Source: Planctomycetaceae bacterium
GTDB taxonomy: Bacteria > Planctomycetota > Planctomycetia > Planctomycetales > Planctomycetaceae
Length of the DNA: 46,285 bases
Direction of reading: 5' to 3'
NCBI GenBank assembly: GCA_028284485.1
Contig: JANQRQ010000289.1
Location: 1-46,285, forward strand
Position 1 is the stretch's first letter, and each line of letters starts with the position of its first letter. The translations under genes were made by a program, and so were the position numbers. The notes beneath the pieces are model-generated. The model ran no database searches and was not told where the DNA came from. It saw only the letters and a program-made list of their open reading frames with translations. This document shows positions 9,101 to 17,757 of the stretch, one piece after another.

Positions 9101-9447
9101 CTGTCTCGTTGCGCAATCGGCTCCGGCCGGCGTGAATTCAGGAATAGCGACGCACTTGGCGCATCTCTCGGCAGCACCTGCCGGCTGCGACTCGGAGTCG
9201 TCGCTCGAACCGGAATTCCGATGCTTGAATGTGTCGGGATCTCCGAGGAGTCGATTCGCACATTTCATAAGAGATTTGGCAGGACTGACTGCCAAACGGT
9301 TGCAAGACCGTCGTAAGCTGAGCGGTAGGCTCGCGGCGGTTGGTGACGAACCATCAGCTGACGATGGTTATCTCTCGTCGCGCGAGACGCATCTGCCAAG
9401 CTGCGCAAAATCTGCGTCAATCCGCTCGCTTTATTGAGAACGCACGC
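9101..9447. other. Intergenic region between convergent genes
   Basis: About 350 bp between convergent genes. It holds the hairpin at 9275-9296 and no frame I can support. The open frame that runs through it on the plus strand is the out-of-frame shadow of the secreted-protein gene. Confidence 0.4.
9275..9296. terminator. Hairpin between convergent genes
   Basis: TTTGGCAG (9275-9282) and CTGCCAAA (9289-9296) form a perfect 8-bp stem with a 6-base loop, located between the convergent secreted-protein gene and the csrA unit. There is no T run, so factor-independent termination is uncertain. It could also be part of a dispersed repeat. Confidence 0.4.
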
Positions 9448-9669
9448 TTAGTGCGTCGTGCAACGCAGAGTGCGATAAGCCTCGGTGACGACCTGTTTCA
9501 TCACTTCCAATGATGGCGGATTCCGCAGATCGAGTTCGAGATCCTGCAGGGTCGTCATCACGAGATCGGCGAGTTCTTCCGGCCCGTTGGCGGTCGCTGC
9601 GCGATTGCGGACTTCGTCCAAAATGCGATCGATATCCACTGATTCGGTACGTGGTGTCGGCGAAATCAT
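9448..9669 (-). CDS. Small acidic helical protein downstream of csrA
   Basis: The product has 73 residues from an ATG five bases after AGAGGT; it begins 11 bp after the csrA stop and is almost certainly co-transcribed with it. It is predicted all-helical and acidic (DIDRILDEVRNR, ELADLVMTTLQDLELDL, SLEVMKQVVTEAYRTL). I do not recognise a family, and it is far too short for FliW, the usual CsrA antagonist. Position and charge suggest a partner or modulator of CsrA, which is inference only. Confidence 0.65.
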   Translation of the reverse strand: MISPTPRTESVDIDRILDEVRNRAATANGPEELADLVMTTLQDLELDLRNPPSLEVMKQVVTEAYRTLRCTTH

Positions 9670-9680
9670 AATGACCTCTG

Positions 9681-9881
9681 TTATTGTGTGTCCGCGGAGA
9701 CGCCGTTCTCGCGATTCTTCTCGCTTTGGATCGCGTCGTAGACTTCTCGGCGATGGACGCTGACCTCACGAGGGGCATCGATTCCCAAGCGAACCTTGTC
9801 GCCACGAATTTCAATTACCATGATGGAGATCGAATCACCAATGATGATCTTCTCATCCTTCTTTCGGCTTAATACCAGCAT
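9681..9881 (-). CDS. csrA: Carbon storage regulator CsrA (RNA-binding translational regulator)
   Basis: The 66-residue length is typical. The diagnostic CsrA features are present: [16 protein letters not shown] at the N-terminus (beta-1, with R6), RLGIDAP at 31-37, and [10 protein letters not shown] at 42-51, which includes the RNA-contacting R44. The tail (52-66) is polar. CsrA dimers bind GGA-containing mRNA leaders, usually over the ribosome site, and control motility, metabolism or surface growth. The frame is open 13 codons further upstream, but the family start is the ATG at 9881. Three GGA triplets lie just before it, suggesting self-regulation. It is followed after 11 bp by a 73-residue protein. 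Confidence 0.95.
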   Translation of the reverse strand: MLVLSRKKDEKIIIGDSISIMVIEIRGDKVRLGIDAPREVSVHRREVYDAIQSEKNRENGVSADTQ

Positions 9882-9883
9882 CG

Positions 9884-9900
9884 TCCTGTCCCTGGGTTCC
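9884..9900 (-). promoter_or_regulatory. Cluster of GGA motifs in the csrA leader (possible CsrA autoregulatory site)
   Basis: On the csrA strand the bases just before the ATG read ATGGAACCCAGGGACAGGACG, giving three GGA triplets (plus-strand TCC at 9884-9886, 9889-9891, 9898-9900). CsrA dimers contact two GGA sites, one often overlapping the ribosome site as here. This is visible as sequence; binding is inferred. Confidence 0.4.
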
Positions 9901-10170
9901 ATGTTGTCATTGCGAAACAAAATCTGTGAAAATGTAGTCCTTGTTCCGCTGTTTACCGTCAGGGAAATTAGGAAAACGCAATTTCACTGCTCACATCGAC
10001 ACAATTATTACGCTCGTAGCGGTCATTCCGTGGGAAGCGCTCCGAATTTGCCGGTCACACCGCTTGCGGGCTTCGCCGTGAGAACGCCCGATTGTGAAGC
10101 GCAAGCAGCTGCCTGTCCGGATGTGCAGAGAGGAATCCCAACGATGAAGCCTTGATACTCGCCCTTCCCA

Positions 10171-13100
10171 TCAGGTGAGCACAGGGATTTGAGATTGATC
10201 CTCTTTCATTTCACGTTGATCGGAGGGCATTTGTTCCTCGGCGACGTCCTTGCCAATGACCTTTTGGTAGATCATGTAGAAAGTTGGCACGAGGAAAAGG
10301 ACCAAAAACGTCGCGGACATCAGGCCGAAGCAAAGGCTGGTCGCCATCGGAATCAGGATTTGTGCCTGAAAAGAGGTTTCCAAGAGAATGGGTAGTAAGC
10401 CGGCTACGGTTGTCACGGACGTCAGGAATACTGGCCGAAAGCGGCGGCGACCGGCATCGACTAATGCTTCACGTAAAGGCATGCCGTCCGCAAGACGGTG
10501 GTTAATAAAGTCCACCAGCACAATCGAGTCATTCACCACGACGCCGGTTAATGCAACCAAGCCAAACAAGCTGAACATGGTTAGCGGTAATCCCATGAAA
10601 GCGTGCCCCGCAATCGCTCCGATGGCGCCAAAGGGAATTAAGGCAAGAATAATCAGCGGTTGAATATAGGACCGGAATTCGACGGTCAGTAAGCCGAACA
10701 TCGCAGCGAGACAAACCAAGAAACCGACAAATAAGCTGGAGAGAGATTCTTGCGACTGCTCTCGTTGTCCTTCCCAGCGAACTCGGACTTGCGGAAAGTC
10801 TTCGAGTAAGACCGGCATGACCTCGCTTTGCATGGAGTTGACGATGTCCGAGGAATTCCCCAATTCTTCGTCGACGTCGGCGGTGATGGTGATCGACCGC
10901 ATCTGTTCCACGCGATTGATTTCTGAAGTTCCACGATCGACCGTCACCGCGGCTAGTTCGGTCAGCGGACGTTCGGCTCCGTCATCCGAGCGAATGCGAA
11001 TCTCTTCAAAATTGGCCATCGAGCGACGTTCTTCCGCTGGGTACCGCACCATCAATTTGACTTCATGGCGACCCCGCTGCAACCTCATGACTTCTTCGCC
11101 GTAGTACGATGCGCGGACCGTTTCAGCCAAATCCGCGAGGGGGATTCCCATTGCACGGGCGCGATCTTTAACTCGAAGCTGAAATTCCCACTTTCCCGGT
11201 TGCGAGTCGTCCGCCACATCGAAGACCCCCGGATACTTGCGAAGTTGGGCTTTGCATTCGTCCGTGGCTGCAACGAGTGCATCGAAGTCTTCTTGTTCCG
11301 CGATGAGCTTAAACTCGATTTGTTTACCGCCGGGACCCATTTGAGGGCTGCCGAAAGTCAAACTTTCGACTCCGGGAATGTCGCCCACTTCGTCCCGCCA
11401 TTCCGTAATCACCTGCTGGCTTTTGACGGAGCGATCGGCTGTATCGACGAGTTCCACTGTGACGCGTGCAATGTGGCTGCCTTCTTGACGATCTTGATTT
11501 CCGTCGAATGTTGATGAGCTGACTTGGCCCACGTTTCGGTGCAGCAGAGTAATCAAAGGCATTCCACGCTCGGTGTAGCGTTCGTTGATCTTGACGATCG
11601 ATTCTTCCAGACGTTTGGCAGCATTATTCGTGACGGCGCCAGGTGTGCCATCAGGATAGACGACAGTAGCCTGGATCATTTTGTTGTCCAACTTGGGGAA
11701 GATCGTCCAGGGGACAACTCCTGCTCGGATTAGCCCTAACGAGACCAAAAGAAGGGCAAAGGCAGCGCTGGCGACGAGTACGGGATTGCTAATACATCCT
11801 TTTAGTGTGGGCAAATAGAGTCGAGTGATGACAAATCCCAAGCAGCGGCCGGATAACTTGTTGACCGCCTTGCCCAATGCACCGAGTTTTCGTAGCGGAT
11901 ACAGAAATTGGTCGGCAATAAAGGCCAGTCCGATGATGATGAAACCAGGAAGAATACGTAAACCGAATGGCATGCGCCGTGACCAATCCCGAGCCTGGAA
12001 TGTCAAAGTCCGCGGGTCATCTCCCGAGTGGCTATGTGCCAGGTGGCACGGAAGGATGATCATGCTTTCGACAAGTGAAATCAGCAACATGGCGATGATC
12101 GCAACCGGCATGACAGCAATGAATTTGCCCATCACGCCCGAGACAAACAACATCGGCACGAACGCAATGACGGTCGTCATGACTGACGCAGTGACGGACG
12201 GAATAACTTCGACCGTACCATCAATGGCGGCTTGCAGCCTTCCTTTGCCCGCTTGTCGGTGCGCGTAAATGTTCTCGCCGACGACAATGGCATCGTCAAC
12301 GACGATTCCCAAAGCCGTTAAGAAGGAAAACATGGAAATCATGTTCAGCGTTTGATCGAACATGAGCAGAAAACTGCAGGATCCCAGGATGGAGACGGGA
12401 ATTCCCAGCGCGACCCAAAACGCGAGACGGATCTCGAGGAATACCGCCAAGACGATAAAGACTAAGAACAACCCTTGGAGCCCATTGCGGGTCAGCATTT
12501 CCAATCGGTCGCGCACGTCGATTGACATGTCGTTCCACGTTTTGAGTTCAATTCCGCCACCCAAATCGCGGGTCTCAACATAGCCATTCACTTCCTCGGC
12601 GATCGCCAACAGATCCTCTTTGGACGTGCGTTGAACGGTGATCGTCAAGGCCGGCTTGCCATCGATCCGGCTGATTGCTGTTGTGTCGGCGAATTCATCG
12701 CGGACGACTCCCAGATCGCCGATCGTTAACACAACTCCGTTATCTTGCGTAACGACGGGAATGCGCGCGATTTCCGTGCCCACGACCTGCTTGTTCATCC
12801 CGCGAAGTCGAACCTGCTCGGCTTCGGTCTTAATGTCACCCCCGGGTAACTCGATGTTCTCTCGGCGTACGATTTGCGCCACTTGTTGGAGTGTCAGGCC
12901 ATAGCGCCGCAGCGTGGCTTCGGGGATTTCGATGTCGATTTGATAGTCGCGGCTACCATTAATTTCGGCTTGCGAAACATTCGGCAGCATGAGGATCTCT
13001 TTGCGGACCAACTCTGCCGTTTCGCGGAGTTGTAATTCCCAATCTGGCGCCGCAGTACTGGTTCCGATCACCGCGATTTGAATCGCCGGTTCTCGGAGAG

Positions 13101-13494
13101 TGACCTGCTTGACCTCGGGGTCTTCCGCTAACTCGGGAAAACTGGGGATTCGATCGATTTCCGATTCGACTTCGTTGAGAATCTTTTGGACGTCCGTTCC
13201 GGTCTCCAGTTCGAGGACAACTGTTCCCGAACCCTCTGCAGCGACGGATGTCTGTTTTTTGATGCCGCTAATGGAACGAACGGCTTCCTCGATTTTGAGG
13301 CAGATTCCCTCTTCGACTTCACTTGGACTGGCGCCCGGATAGGGAACAGTCACGAGAATTCTCTCCAGTTGGAATTCCGGAAAGACCTCGCGCCGTAACA
13401 TGGTCATACTCAGGATGCCAACAGCAAGTACGCTGATCATTAGCGTGTTCATCGCTGGCGAGTTCCGGATGGCCCATTGGACGATGGCTTTCAT
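10171..13494 (-). CDS. RND-family efflux permease (AcrB/HAE1-like inner-membrane transporter)
   Basis: The product is 1107 residues, slightly longer than AcrB. The layout is the RND duplication: a TM helix at about 12-32, a periplasmic porter region, TM2-6 from about 338, a second porter region, and a final helix bundle. The proton-relay aspartates in TM4 are present as D400-D401 (LGIVVDDAIVVGEN), and the matching second-half motif is VVVNDSIVLVDF. The start is the ATG at 13494, which overlaps the stop of the adaptor gene as ATGA; longer readings run into that gene. It forms a tripartite pump with the adaptor upstream. No outer-membrane factor gene is nearby, so that part must come from elsewhere. 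Substrates are unknown. Confidence 0.92.
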   Translation of the reverse strand: MKAIVQWAIRNSPAMNTLMISVLAVGILSMTMLRREVFPEFQLERILVTVPYPGASPSEVEEGICLKIEEAVRSISGIKKQTSVAAEGSGTVVLELETGTDVQKILNEVESEIDRIPSFPELAEDPEVKQVTLREPAIQIAVIGTSTAAPDWELQLRETAELVRKEILMLPNVSQAEINGSRDYQIDIEIPEATLRRYGLTLQQVAQIVRRENIELPGGDIKTEAEQVRLRGMNKQVVGTEIARIPVVTQDNGVVLTIGDLGVVRDEFADTTAISRIDGKPALTITVQRTSKEDLLAIAEEVNGYVETRDLGGGIELKTWNDMSIDVRDRLEMLTRNGLQGLFLVFIVLAVFLEIRLAFWVALGIPVSILGSCSFLLMFDQTLNMISMFSFLTALGIVVDDAIVVGENIYAHRQAGKGRLQAAIDGTVEVIPSVTASVMTTVIAFVPMLFVSGVMGKFIAVMPVAIIAMLLISLVESMIILPCHLAHSHSGDDPRTLTFQARDWSRRMPFGLRILPGFIIIGLAFIADQFLYPLRKLGALGKAVNKLSGRCLGFVITRLYLPTLKGCISNPVLVASAAFALLLVSLGLIRAGVVPWTIFPKLDNKMIQATVVYPDGTPGAVTNNAAKRLEESIVKINERYTERGMPLITLLHRNVGQVSSSTFDGNQDRQEGSHIARVTVELVDTADRSVKSQQVITEWRDEVGDIPGVESLTFGSPQMGPGGKQIEFKLIAEQEDFDALVAATDECKAQLRKYPGVFDVADDSQPGKWEFQLRVKDRARAMGIPLADLAETVRASYYGEEVMRLQRGRHEVKLMVRYPAEERRSMANFEEIRIRSDDGAERPLTELAAVTVDRGTSEINRVEQMRSITITADVDEELGNSSDIVNSMQSEVMPVLLEDFPQVRVRWEGQREQSQESLSSLFVGFLVCLAAMFGLLTVEFRSYIQPLIILALIPFGAIGAIAGHAFMGLPLTMFSLFGLVALTGVVVNDSIVLVDFINHRLADGMPLREALVDAGRRRFRPVFLTSVTTVAGLLPILLETSFQAQILIPMATSLCFGLMSATFLVLFLVPTFYMIYQKVIGKDVAEEQMPSDQREMKEDQSQIPVLT

Positions 13495-14867
13495 TTGACC
13501 GGCTGCTCCCGAATTTCCATACCATCGACCGCTGCCAGCGGGGATACAATCACCTTGTCGCGGGGCGAAAGACCCGAAGCTGCGGCATTGACCAAGGCTT
13601 CTCCATTTTGAATTCGGGCAATGTTGACGGGCAGAATGGCGAGCCGACCGTCTTCGACTTTCCAAATTCGATTTCCCGGTCGTAGCGCCTGTTCAGGAAG
13701 CCGCAATAGACGCATTTGTGGATCCGCGTGAATCTGCACGGTCACATACATTCCGCGAACCAGTGCCGGCGGACCGGCATCCCGCGGGCGTGCACTTTGG
13801 GGAAACTGTTCGAGGGGTTCTTCAACGATGACCCGGCTGGGAACCGTCCTTGTCTTTTCGTCGACCCCCAATCCGTCGTACCGCGACAGCTCTCCTTTCC
13901 AGAGGAATTCGTCCCCGGCCATTTCGTACATGACGGTTACTGGCGTTTGAGGGATTTCATACAGCCGATCGCGAGACTTCGCTGCCTCGAAGACTTCTTT
14001 CGGGTCACAAGTTTGTTGGTTCCACAACCAATACAAATCTTGCATCTCCAAATTGCAGGAAACTTCGACTGCTGAGATATCTTCAATGGTGAATAGGGAT
14101 TCTCCACGAGCAACGTAGGCATCTTGCTCGACAAAGTCGCTGATAATGACACCATCATTCGGTGCCGTAATCGTTGTTCGCCGACGGTCGAGCTTCGCTT
14201 GTTCGAGATCAACCGAAGTCACATCGCGTGCCCATTCCAAACGACTTCGGCGGGCACTCAACAGTTGGAGTTGGTTTTGCAAAGTGACCAAAGAGTTGCG
14301 GGCGGCGAGTACCTTACGCTTTGCGCCGTCGATCTCCGAGTCGCTGACGATTCCACTCCGCGATAGCTTGTCGATGCGAGCCTGGTCTTGCAGTTGCAGA
14401 CCGAGGTCTTGCTCGGCAAGTTCGAGGAGTGCCTGCGTATTGCGACGTTCCACTTCCAATTCTTCGATTTGCTGTTCAGATTGCAGCAGCTGTTTGGACA
14501 ATCGTCGGACAGCCAATTCGTAATCGCTTTCGTCGATTTCCAAAAGAACTGTCCCTTGTGTGACGTAATTGCCGGCGCGGGCTTCGCTCGGTTTGCGTTC
14601 AATCCGTCCGGAAACTTCGGCTGCTAATCGAATCTCACGGAAGGGCACGACGACGCCATCGACTTCGATGTTCAAGGGGCCGGAATGTGGCTGAATCGTG
14701 GCAGTCGTCACGAGCGGAGGAAGCTCTTGTTCTTCTCCGCGCGCAGGTGCCTGACGTTTGCCACTTAATTCGACGAATGCGAGGATCGATCCCCCCAAAA
14801 GAACGATCGGTGCCAAGAATCGAATACAGCTGATCAGCGTGGAAAAGAAAAGTTGCAGAATCCGCAT
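13491..14867 (-). CDS. RND efflux periplasmic adaptor (membrane fusion protein)
   Basis: The 458-residue protein has an N-terminal signal-anchor helix (about 16-36) and a first lipoyl/beta-barrel part (about 60-118, with AAEVSGRIE and GTVLLEID). A long coiled-coil hairpin follows (about 119-230, many E/Q/L heptads). The second lipoyl half (ITAPNDGVIISDFVEQDAYV) and a C-terminal beta-barrel/membrane-proximal part complete the HlyD/AcrA architecture. It would bridge the RND permease to an outer-membrane channel. I chose the ATG at 14867 because the anchor helix follows it at once; the open 42 codons upstream are Arg/Pro-rich and not signal-like. The stop overlaps the permease start (ATGA), which points to translational coupling. 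The TetR gene lies 43 bp upstream. Confidence 0.9.
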   Translation of the reverse strand: MRILQLFFSTLISCIRFLAPIVLLGGSILAFVELSGKRQAPARGEEQELPPLVTTATIQPHSGPLNIEVDGVVVPFREIRLAAEVSGRIERKPSEARAGNYVTQGTVLLEIDESDYELAVRRLSKQLLQSEQQIEELEVERRNTQALLELAEQDLGLQLQDQARIDKLSRSGIVSDSEIDGAKRKVLAARNSLVTLQNQLQLLSARRSRLEWARDVTSVDLEQAKLDRRRTTITAPNDGVIISDFVEQDAYVARGESLFTIEDISAVEVSCNLEMQDLYWLWNQQTCDPKEVFEAAKSRDRLYEIPQTPVTVMYEMAGDEFLWKGELSRYDGLGVDEKTRTVPSRVIVEEPLEQFPQSARPRDAGPPALVRGMYVTVQIHADPQMRLLRLPEQALRPGNRIWKVEDGRLAILPVNIARIQNGEALVNAAASGLSPRDKVIVSPLAAVDGMEIREQPVK

Positions 14868-14910
14868 GGGTATCGTCCGTCGACAAGAATTTTGAAAATC
14901 TTTCGGAGAA

Positions 14911-15570
14911 TCAGGTATGGCTCGGGTTGGCTTCTTCGGAAAACGATTGCACAGGTGGTCCCGCTCCCAAGGCGGCGAGCGACAGATCCGCAATGTGGTC
15001 GGCGAGATGAGACGGTTCGAAGTGCGCCTTGTGCTCGTCCTCGGGTACGATCATGGCAACCACTTCGCCGGCAACGCGGTAATGCAAACATTGCCCGACG
15101 ATGCTGAAGCCGATTTGTTTTCGCTTGAAATCTGGCGTTTCCGCTGGCAGGAGTTCGTCAAGAATCGAAAGCAGGCGACCGAACATCGGTCGAAAGTATG
15201 ACTCCACGAGTTCCTTGCAGGCCCCCGTGGGTTGAAGAACTTCGCGCAGTAACAGTTGCACTTCCCAGGGTGACCGCGGGACGCCAATCATTCGCGTCAC
15301 CAAGGCGTGGATGAACGCACGTAGTTTTTGTTCCGGCGCTGTTCCCACTGGAAACTCTGGCAGCGGGACCTGCTGGGCCCTTTGTTCGTGGGCGTACTTA
15401 ACGGTCTCGATATACAGCCGCTCCTTGTCGCCAAAGTGGTAGTTAATGCTTGCGACATTGACTCCAGCTTGCCGGCAGATTTCGCGGACTGTCGCCGAGC
15501 GGAAGCCCTTCTCGGCGAAAACGGGCCCGGCCGCCTCGCAAATTCGTGTGCGTGTTTCGTCTGCAACCAA
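14911..15570 (-). CDS. TetR-family repressor of the RND operon (CecR-like C-terminal domain)
   Basis: The product is 219 residues. Residues 1-55 form the TetR helix-turn-helix domain: TRTRICEAAGPVFAEKGF, then TVREICRQAGVNVASINYHF, a standard recognition helix. The ligand-binding part (70-200) resembles the CecR/YbiH group (MIGVPRSPWEVQLLLREVLQPT). The only start that keeps the HTH intact is a TTG at 15570; an in-frame TAA lies 36 bases upstream, and no ATG or GTG lies between. A weak AGGCAAG precedes it. Promoter and operators are visible at 15604-15652, so it probably represses itself and the pump, with release by a pump substrate (inferred). Confidence 0.92.
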   Translation of the reverse strand: MVADETRTRICEAAGPVFAEKGFRSATVREICRQAGVNVASINYHFGDKERLYIETVKYAHEQRAQQVPLPEFPVGTAPEQKLRAFIHALVTRMIGVPRSPWEVQLLLREVLQPTGACKELVESYFRPMFGRLLSILDELLPAETPDFKRKQIGFSIVGQCLHYRVAGEVVAMIVPEDEHKAHFEPSHLADHIADLSLAALGAGPPVQSFSEEANPSHT

Positions 15571-15603
15571 TTTCTTGCCTGTATCTCGATTGAGGAGCCC
15601 GTG

Positions 15604-15652
15604 TTAAACAAGTGTTTGAAACAATGATATTAAACAAACGTTTGAATGTCAA
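15604..15652 (-). promoter_or_regulatory. Promoter of the TetR-RND operon with two 17-bp operators
   Basis: Read on the minus strand there is a consensus -35 TTGACA (plus 15647-15652), a 17-bp spacer and a -10 TATCAT (plus 15624-15629). The spacer is exactly one copy of the repeat TTAAACAARYGTTTGAA (15630-15646, core palindrome CAAACGTTTG). A second copy (15604-15620) covers the predicted start site near 15617. The copies are 26 bp apart start to start. TetR bound to either would block RNA polymerase. The pattern is directly visible; the protein-DNA match is inferred. Confidence 0.8.
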
Positions 15653-15926
15653 CCGCTAACCACATACATCGGATCTCGACCGCCACTTTCAACTGTTTTA
15701 GATGCAAAGCCGGAATTGAAAACTGCAGAATTCGCTAAGAATGGGAACGAATTAGTATACTTGCGTTCATTATTTCGAGAGATTTTGAAATCCTTTCAAT
15801 ATTTTCCGCGCTGCGGCGAATAACCCGGTAAGCACGCTGGATGGTTCCAGTCACAACGTCAGTTGAGAAGGGGCACGCTGAGGAGCCTCAGCAAATCGGG
15901 AATCAGAGAATAAAGGAATCCGGAAC

Positions 15927-16748
15927 ATGATTAAGAAAACACTATTAGGTGCAGCTGTGGTTGCCGTCGTGGGTTCGTTTGTATTTGGGCGTGAAGTTTT
16001 GAGTTACGCCCGAACTTGTGGCGAATCGGTCCGTCATGCGGTCAAACAGGAAGTCCCGTTGTCTTTCGAAGTCGAGCGGGCGCGAAAGATGATCGAGAGA
16101 ATTGTCCCGGATATTCGCCAGCACATGCACGTCATTGCGGAACAACAGGTTGATATTGAAGAACTCGGACGAGAAATCGCCCGACGAGAAACCAGCGTTG
16201 CGGATCAAGAGCATGCCTTGTTAGCGCTCCGTTCTGACCTGCAAACGGGTCAATCAACATTTCGCTATGCAAGCCGGACCTACACCAGTGACGAAGTTCG
16301 TCGCGATTTGGCGAAACGTCTCGCCCGGTTGAATATGACCAACGAGATTCTGGATCGGGAACGACAGATCTTGCGAGCCCGAGAAAAAGCGTTGGTTTCG
16401 AACCAGGAAAAGCTGGAGGGAATGTTGGCAGCAAAGAAGGATTTGGAAGTGCAGGTGGAACAACTTGAAGCTCGGCTGAAGGCGATTGAAGCCGCAGAAA
16501 CTGTTAGCTCATTAGAGTTGGACCATTCGCAGTTGAATCGTGCCAAGAAGCTTATTCGCGAGTTGAACAAGCAGCTCGACGTGAAAGAAAAGTTGCTTGA
16601 TGCCGAAGGACAGTTCCAAGGGCTGATTCCGGTCGAGACCGATAGCCTGGATGTTCCGTCGGACATTGAAGAACAGGTCGATGCTTACTTCGGCCGAAAC
16701 AATCTTCCGGAAGTTGCTGAATCGAACGAGACTCCTTCCGGCATCTAG
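15927..16748 (+). CDS. Membrane-anchored coiled-coil protein
   Basis: The 273-residue product starts after AAAGGAATCCGGAAC. One N-terminal hydrophobic segment (about 5-24, LLGAAVVAVVGSFVFG) is a signal-anchor, followed by a basic/polar stretch. Residues about 45-230 are Glu/Arg/Leu-rich helices with heptad spacing, broken near 105-120 (TFRYASRTYTSDEVRRDLA). The C-terminus is acidic (SDIEEQVDAYFGRN). No enzymatic motif is visible. Proteins of this layout recur in planctomycetes and are often misnamed Smc-like or phage-shock-like. It lies upstream of the FHA/kinase genes but is separated from them by a strong hairpin, so it may be its own unit. A scaffold role is a guess. Confidence 0.75.
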   Translation: MIKKTLLGAAVVAVVGSFVFGREVLSYARTCGESVRHAVKQEVPLSFEVERARKMIERIVPDIRQHMHVIAEQQVDIEELGREIARRETSVADQEHALLALRSDLQTGQSTFRYASRTYTSDEVRRDLAKRLARLNMTNEILDRERQILRAREKALVSNQEKLEGMLAAKKDLEVQVEQLEARLKAIEAAETVSSLELDHSQLNRAKKLIRELNKQLDVKEKLLDAEGQFQGLIPVETDSLDVPSDIEEQVDAYFGRNNLPEVAESNETPSGI

Positions 16749-16759
16749 AAGAGTGGACG

Positions 16760-17050
16760 TTATGTGAGTTGAAATCCCGATTTCAGGAGGAAATCGGGAT
16801 TTCCTGAAGGCTGAGTAATGATTCGCAATCGCAGTTCTAACGAGATTTGACCTTCGAGTCGTCGCAATTGGAATTCTTCTCGTTTTTCGACCGTTTCAAT
16901 CACTCGTTCAGAATTTTGAACTCTCATGAACCAGTTTGTCTCGAAATTCGTTAACCTAAATGAGTGGTGGGCGACATTCGCGACAAATCCAACGGCGTCC
17001 GGCTCGCGAACCGTGCCGAACATGTCCCCAGACTCGCGACTCAACAACAT
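16760..17050 (-). CDS. Possible 96-residue protein opposite the FHA gene start
   Basis: A minus-strand frame of 96 codons has a composition more like a real protein than the plus-strand reading of the same DNA. It includes EPDAVGFVANVAHHSFRLTN, then ERVIETVEKREEFQLRRLEG and ISLELRLRIITQ. A shorter start is possible at the ATG at 16927 (55 residues). Neither start has a clear ribosome site, and the last codons form the hairpin at 16771-16803. If real, it is divergent from the FHA gene, with the two start codons sharing the bases CATG at 17048-17051. No family is recognised. Confidence 0.3.
   Translation of the reverse strand: MLLSRESGDMFGTVREPDAVGFVANVAHHSFRLTNFETNWFMRVQNSERVIETVEKREEFQLRRLEGQISLELRLRIITQPSGNPDFLLKSGFQLT
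16771..16803. terminator. Strong hairpin after the coiled-coil gene
   Basis: GAAATCCCGATTTC (16771-16784) and GAAATCGGGATTTC (16790-16803) form a perfect 14-bp stem with the 5-base loop AGGAG, 22 bp after the stop of the coiled-coil gene. Only a short T run ends the stem, but its length and place suit a transcription terminator. Confidence 0.65.
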
Positions 17051-17660
17051 GACGGATCAAGCCAACCAACCCGATGGGTCACGAAGTCTATTGTGGATCG
17101 ATGGAGTCGGTACTTACTTGGTGTGCACCGGCGATCAGGTATCGATCGGGGGGCCCACCGCCGAGCAACGAGCGGCGGACATTTCGCTGCTAGCGAACCT
17201 GTCTCGAATTCATGCGACAATATGCCGGCGAGGGGATGGCTACTTTATCGAGGCCCACTCGCCAACCAAGGTGTCGGGTCGCGACGTCATCGAGCGTACC
17301 GATTTAAACGATGGATACGAGATCGGGCTGTCCGATACCGTTCGTCTTCGATTTCGGCTCCCGTCGGTTCTGAGCGCTTCCGCGCGATTGGAGTTTTTGT
17401 CGGTACACCGGCCAGGGCTGTCGGTCGACGGAATCGTGTTGATGGGTGATACTTGTTTATTGGGGCCGGGGGAGACAAATCACATTTTATGCCACGACTG
17501 GCCTGATGCGGTCTTGTTGTTCCGACGCGACGGCCAATTGTGGTGTAAGTCAAGGATGGACCTGTTCTTGGGGGACCGTCACATTCAAGACGGAAGCCCA
17601 ATTGAAAACGGTGATATTATTACGGGGCCAGAGCTTCGATTTCGATTTGAGGCGATATAA
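17049..17660 (+). CDS. FHA-domain phosphothreonine-binding protein, two FHA-like repeats
   Basis: From the ATG at 17049 the product is 203 residues; the frame is open to 16926, but the added N-terminus is low quality. Residues 15-105 form an FHA domain: IGG at 33-35, then DISLLANLSRIHATI at 44-58 with the conserved S52-R53-x-H55, so phosphothreonine binding is plausible. Residues about 128-200 repeat the same pattern in weaker form (LLGPGETNHILC, then NGDIITGPELRFRF) without the SRxH block. It lies 97 bp upstream of a Ser/Thr kinase gene and is probably a reader of that kinase's phosphorylation. It is soluble, with no signal peptide. Confidence 0.82.
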   Translation: MTDQANQPDGSRSLLWIDGVGTYLVCTGDQVSIGGPTAEQRAADISLLANLSRIHATICRRGDGYFIEAHSPTKVSGRDVIERTDLNDGYEIGLSDTVRLRFRLPSVLSASARLEFLSVHRPGLSVDGIVLMGDTCLLGPGETNHILCHDWPDAVLLFRRDGQLWCKSRMDLFLGDRHIQDGSPIENGDIITGPELRFRFEAI

Positions 17661-17757
17661 TCATAGAATCGGTTGATCGCGATACGGGTTTCTTACGTTC
17701 CACTACGGGGGAAAAAGCGAACCGCGATGACCGCAACAATGTAGCGCGGGCGCGATC

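Noticed and set aside
8937..9437. 166-codon plus-strand frame across the secreted-protein gene end
   Set aside because: Its first half is an out-of-frame reading of the real gene; the second half has no start or ribosome site.
13495..13665. Longer N-terminus for the RND permease
   Set aside because: It would lie inside the adaptor gene, and the ATGA overlap gives the natural start.
15604..15646. Two 17-bp direct repeats as a possible CRISPR or IS scar
   Set aside because: There are only two copies, within a promoter; a TetR operator explains them better.
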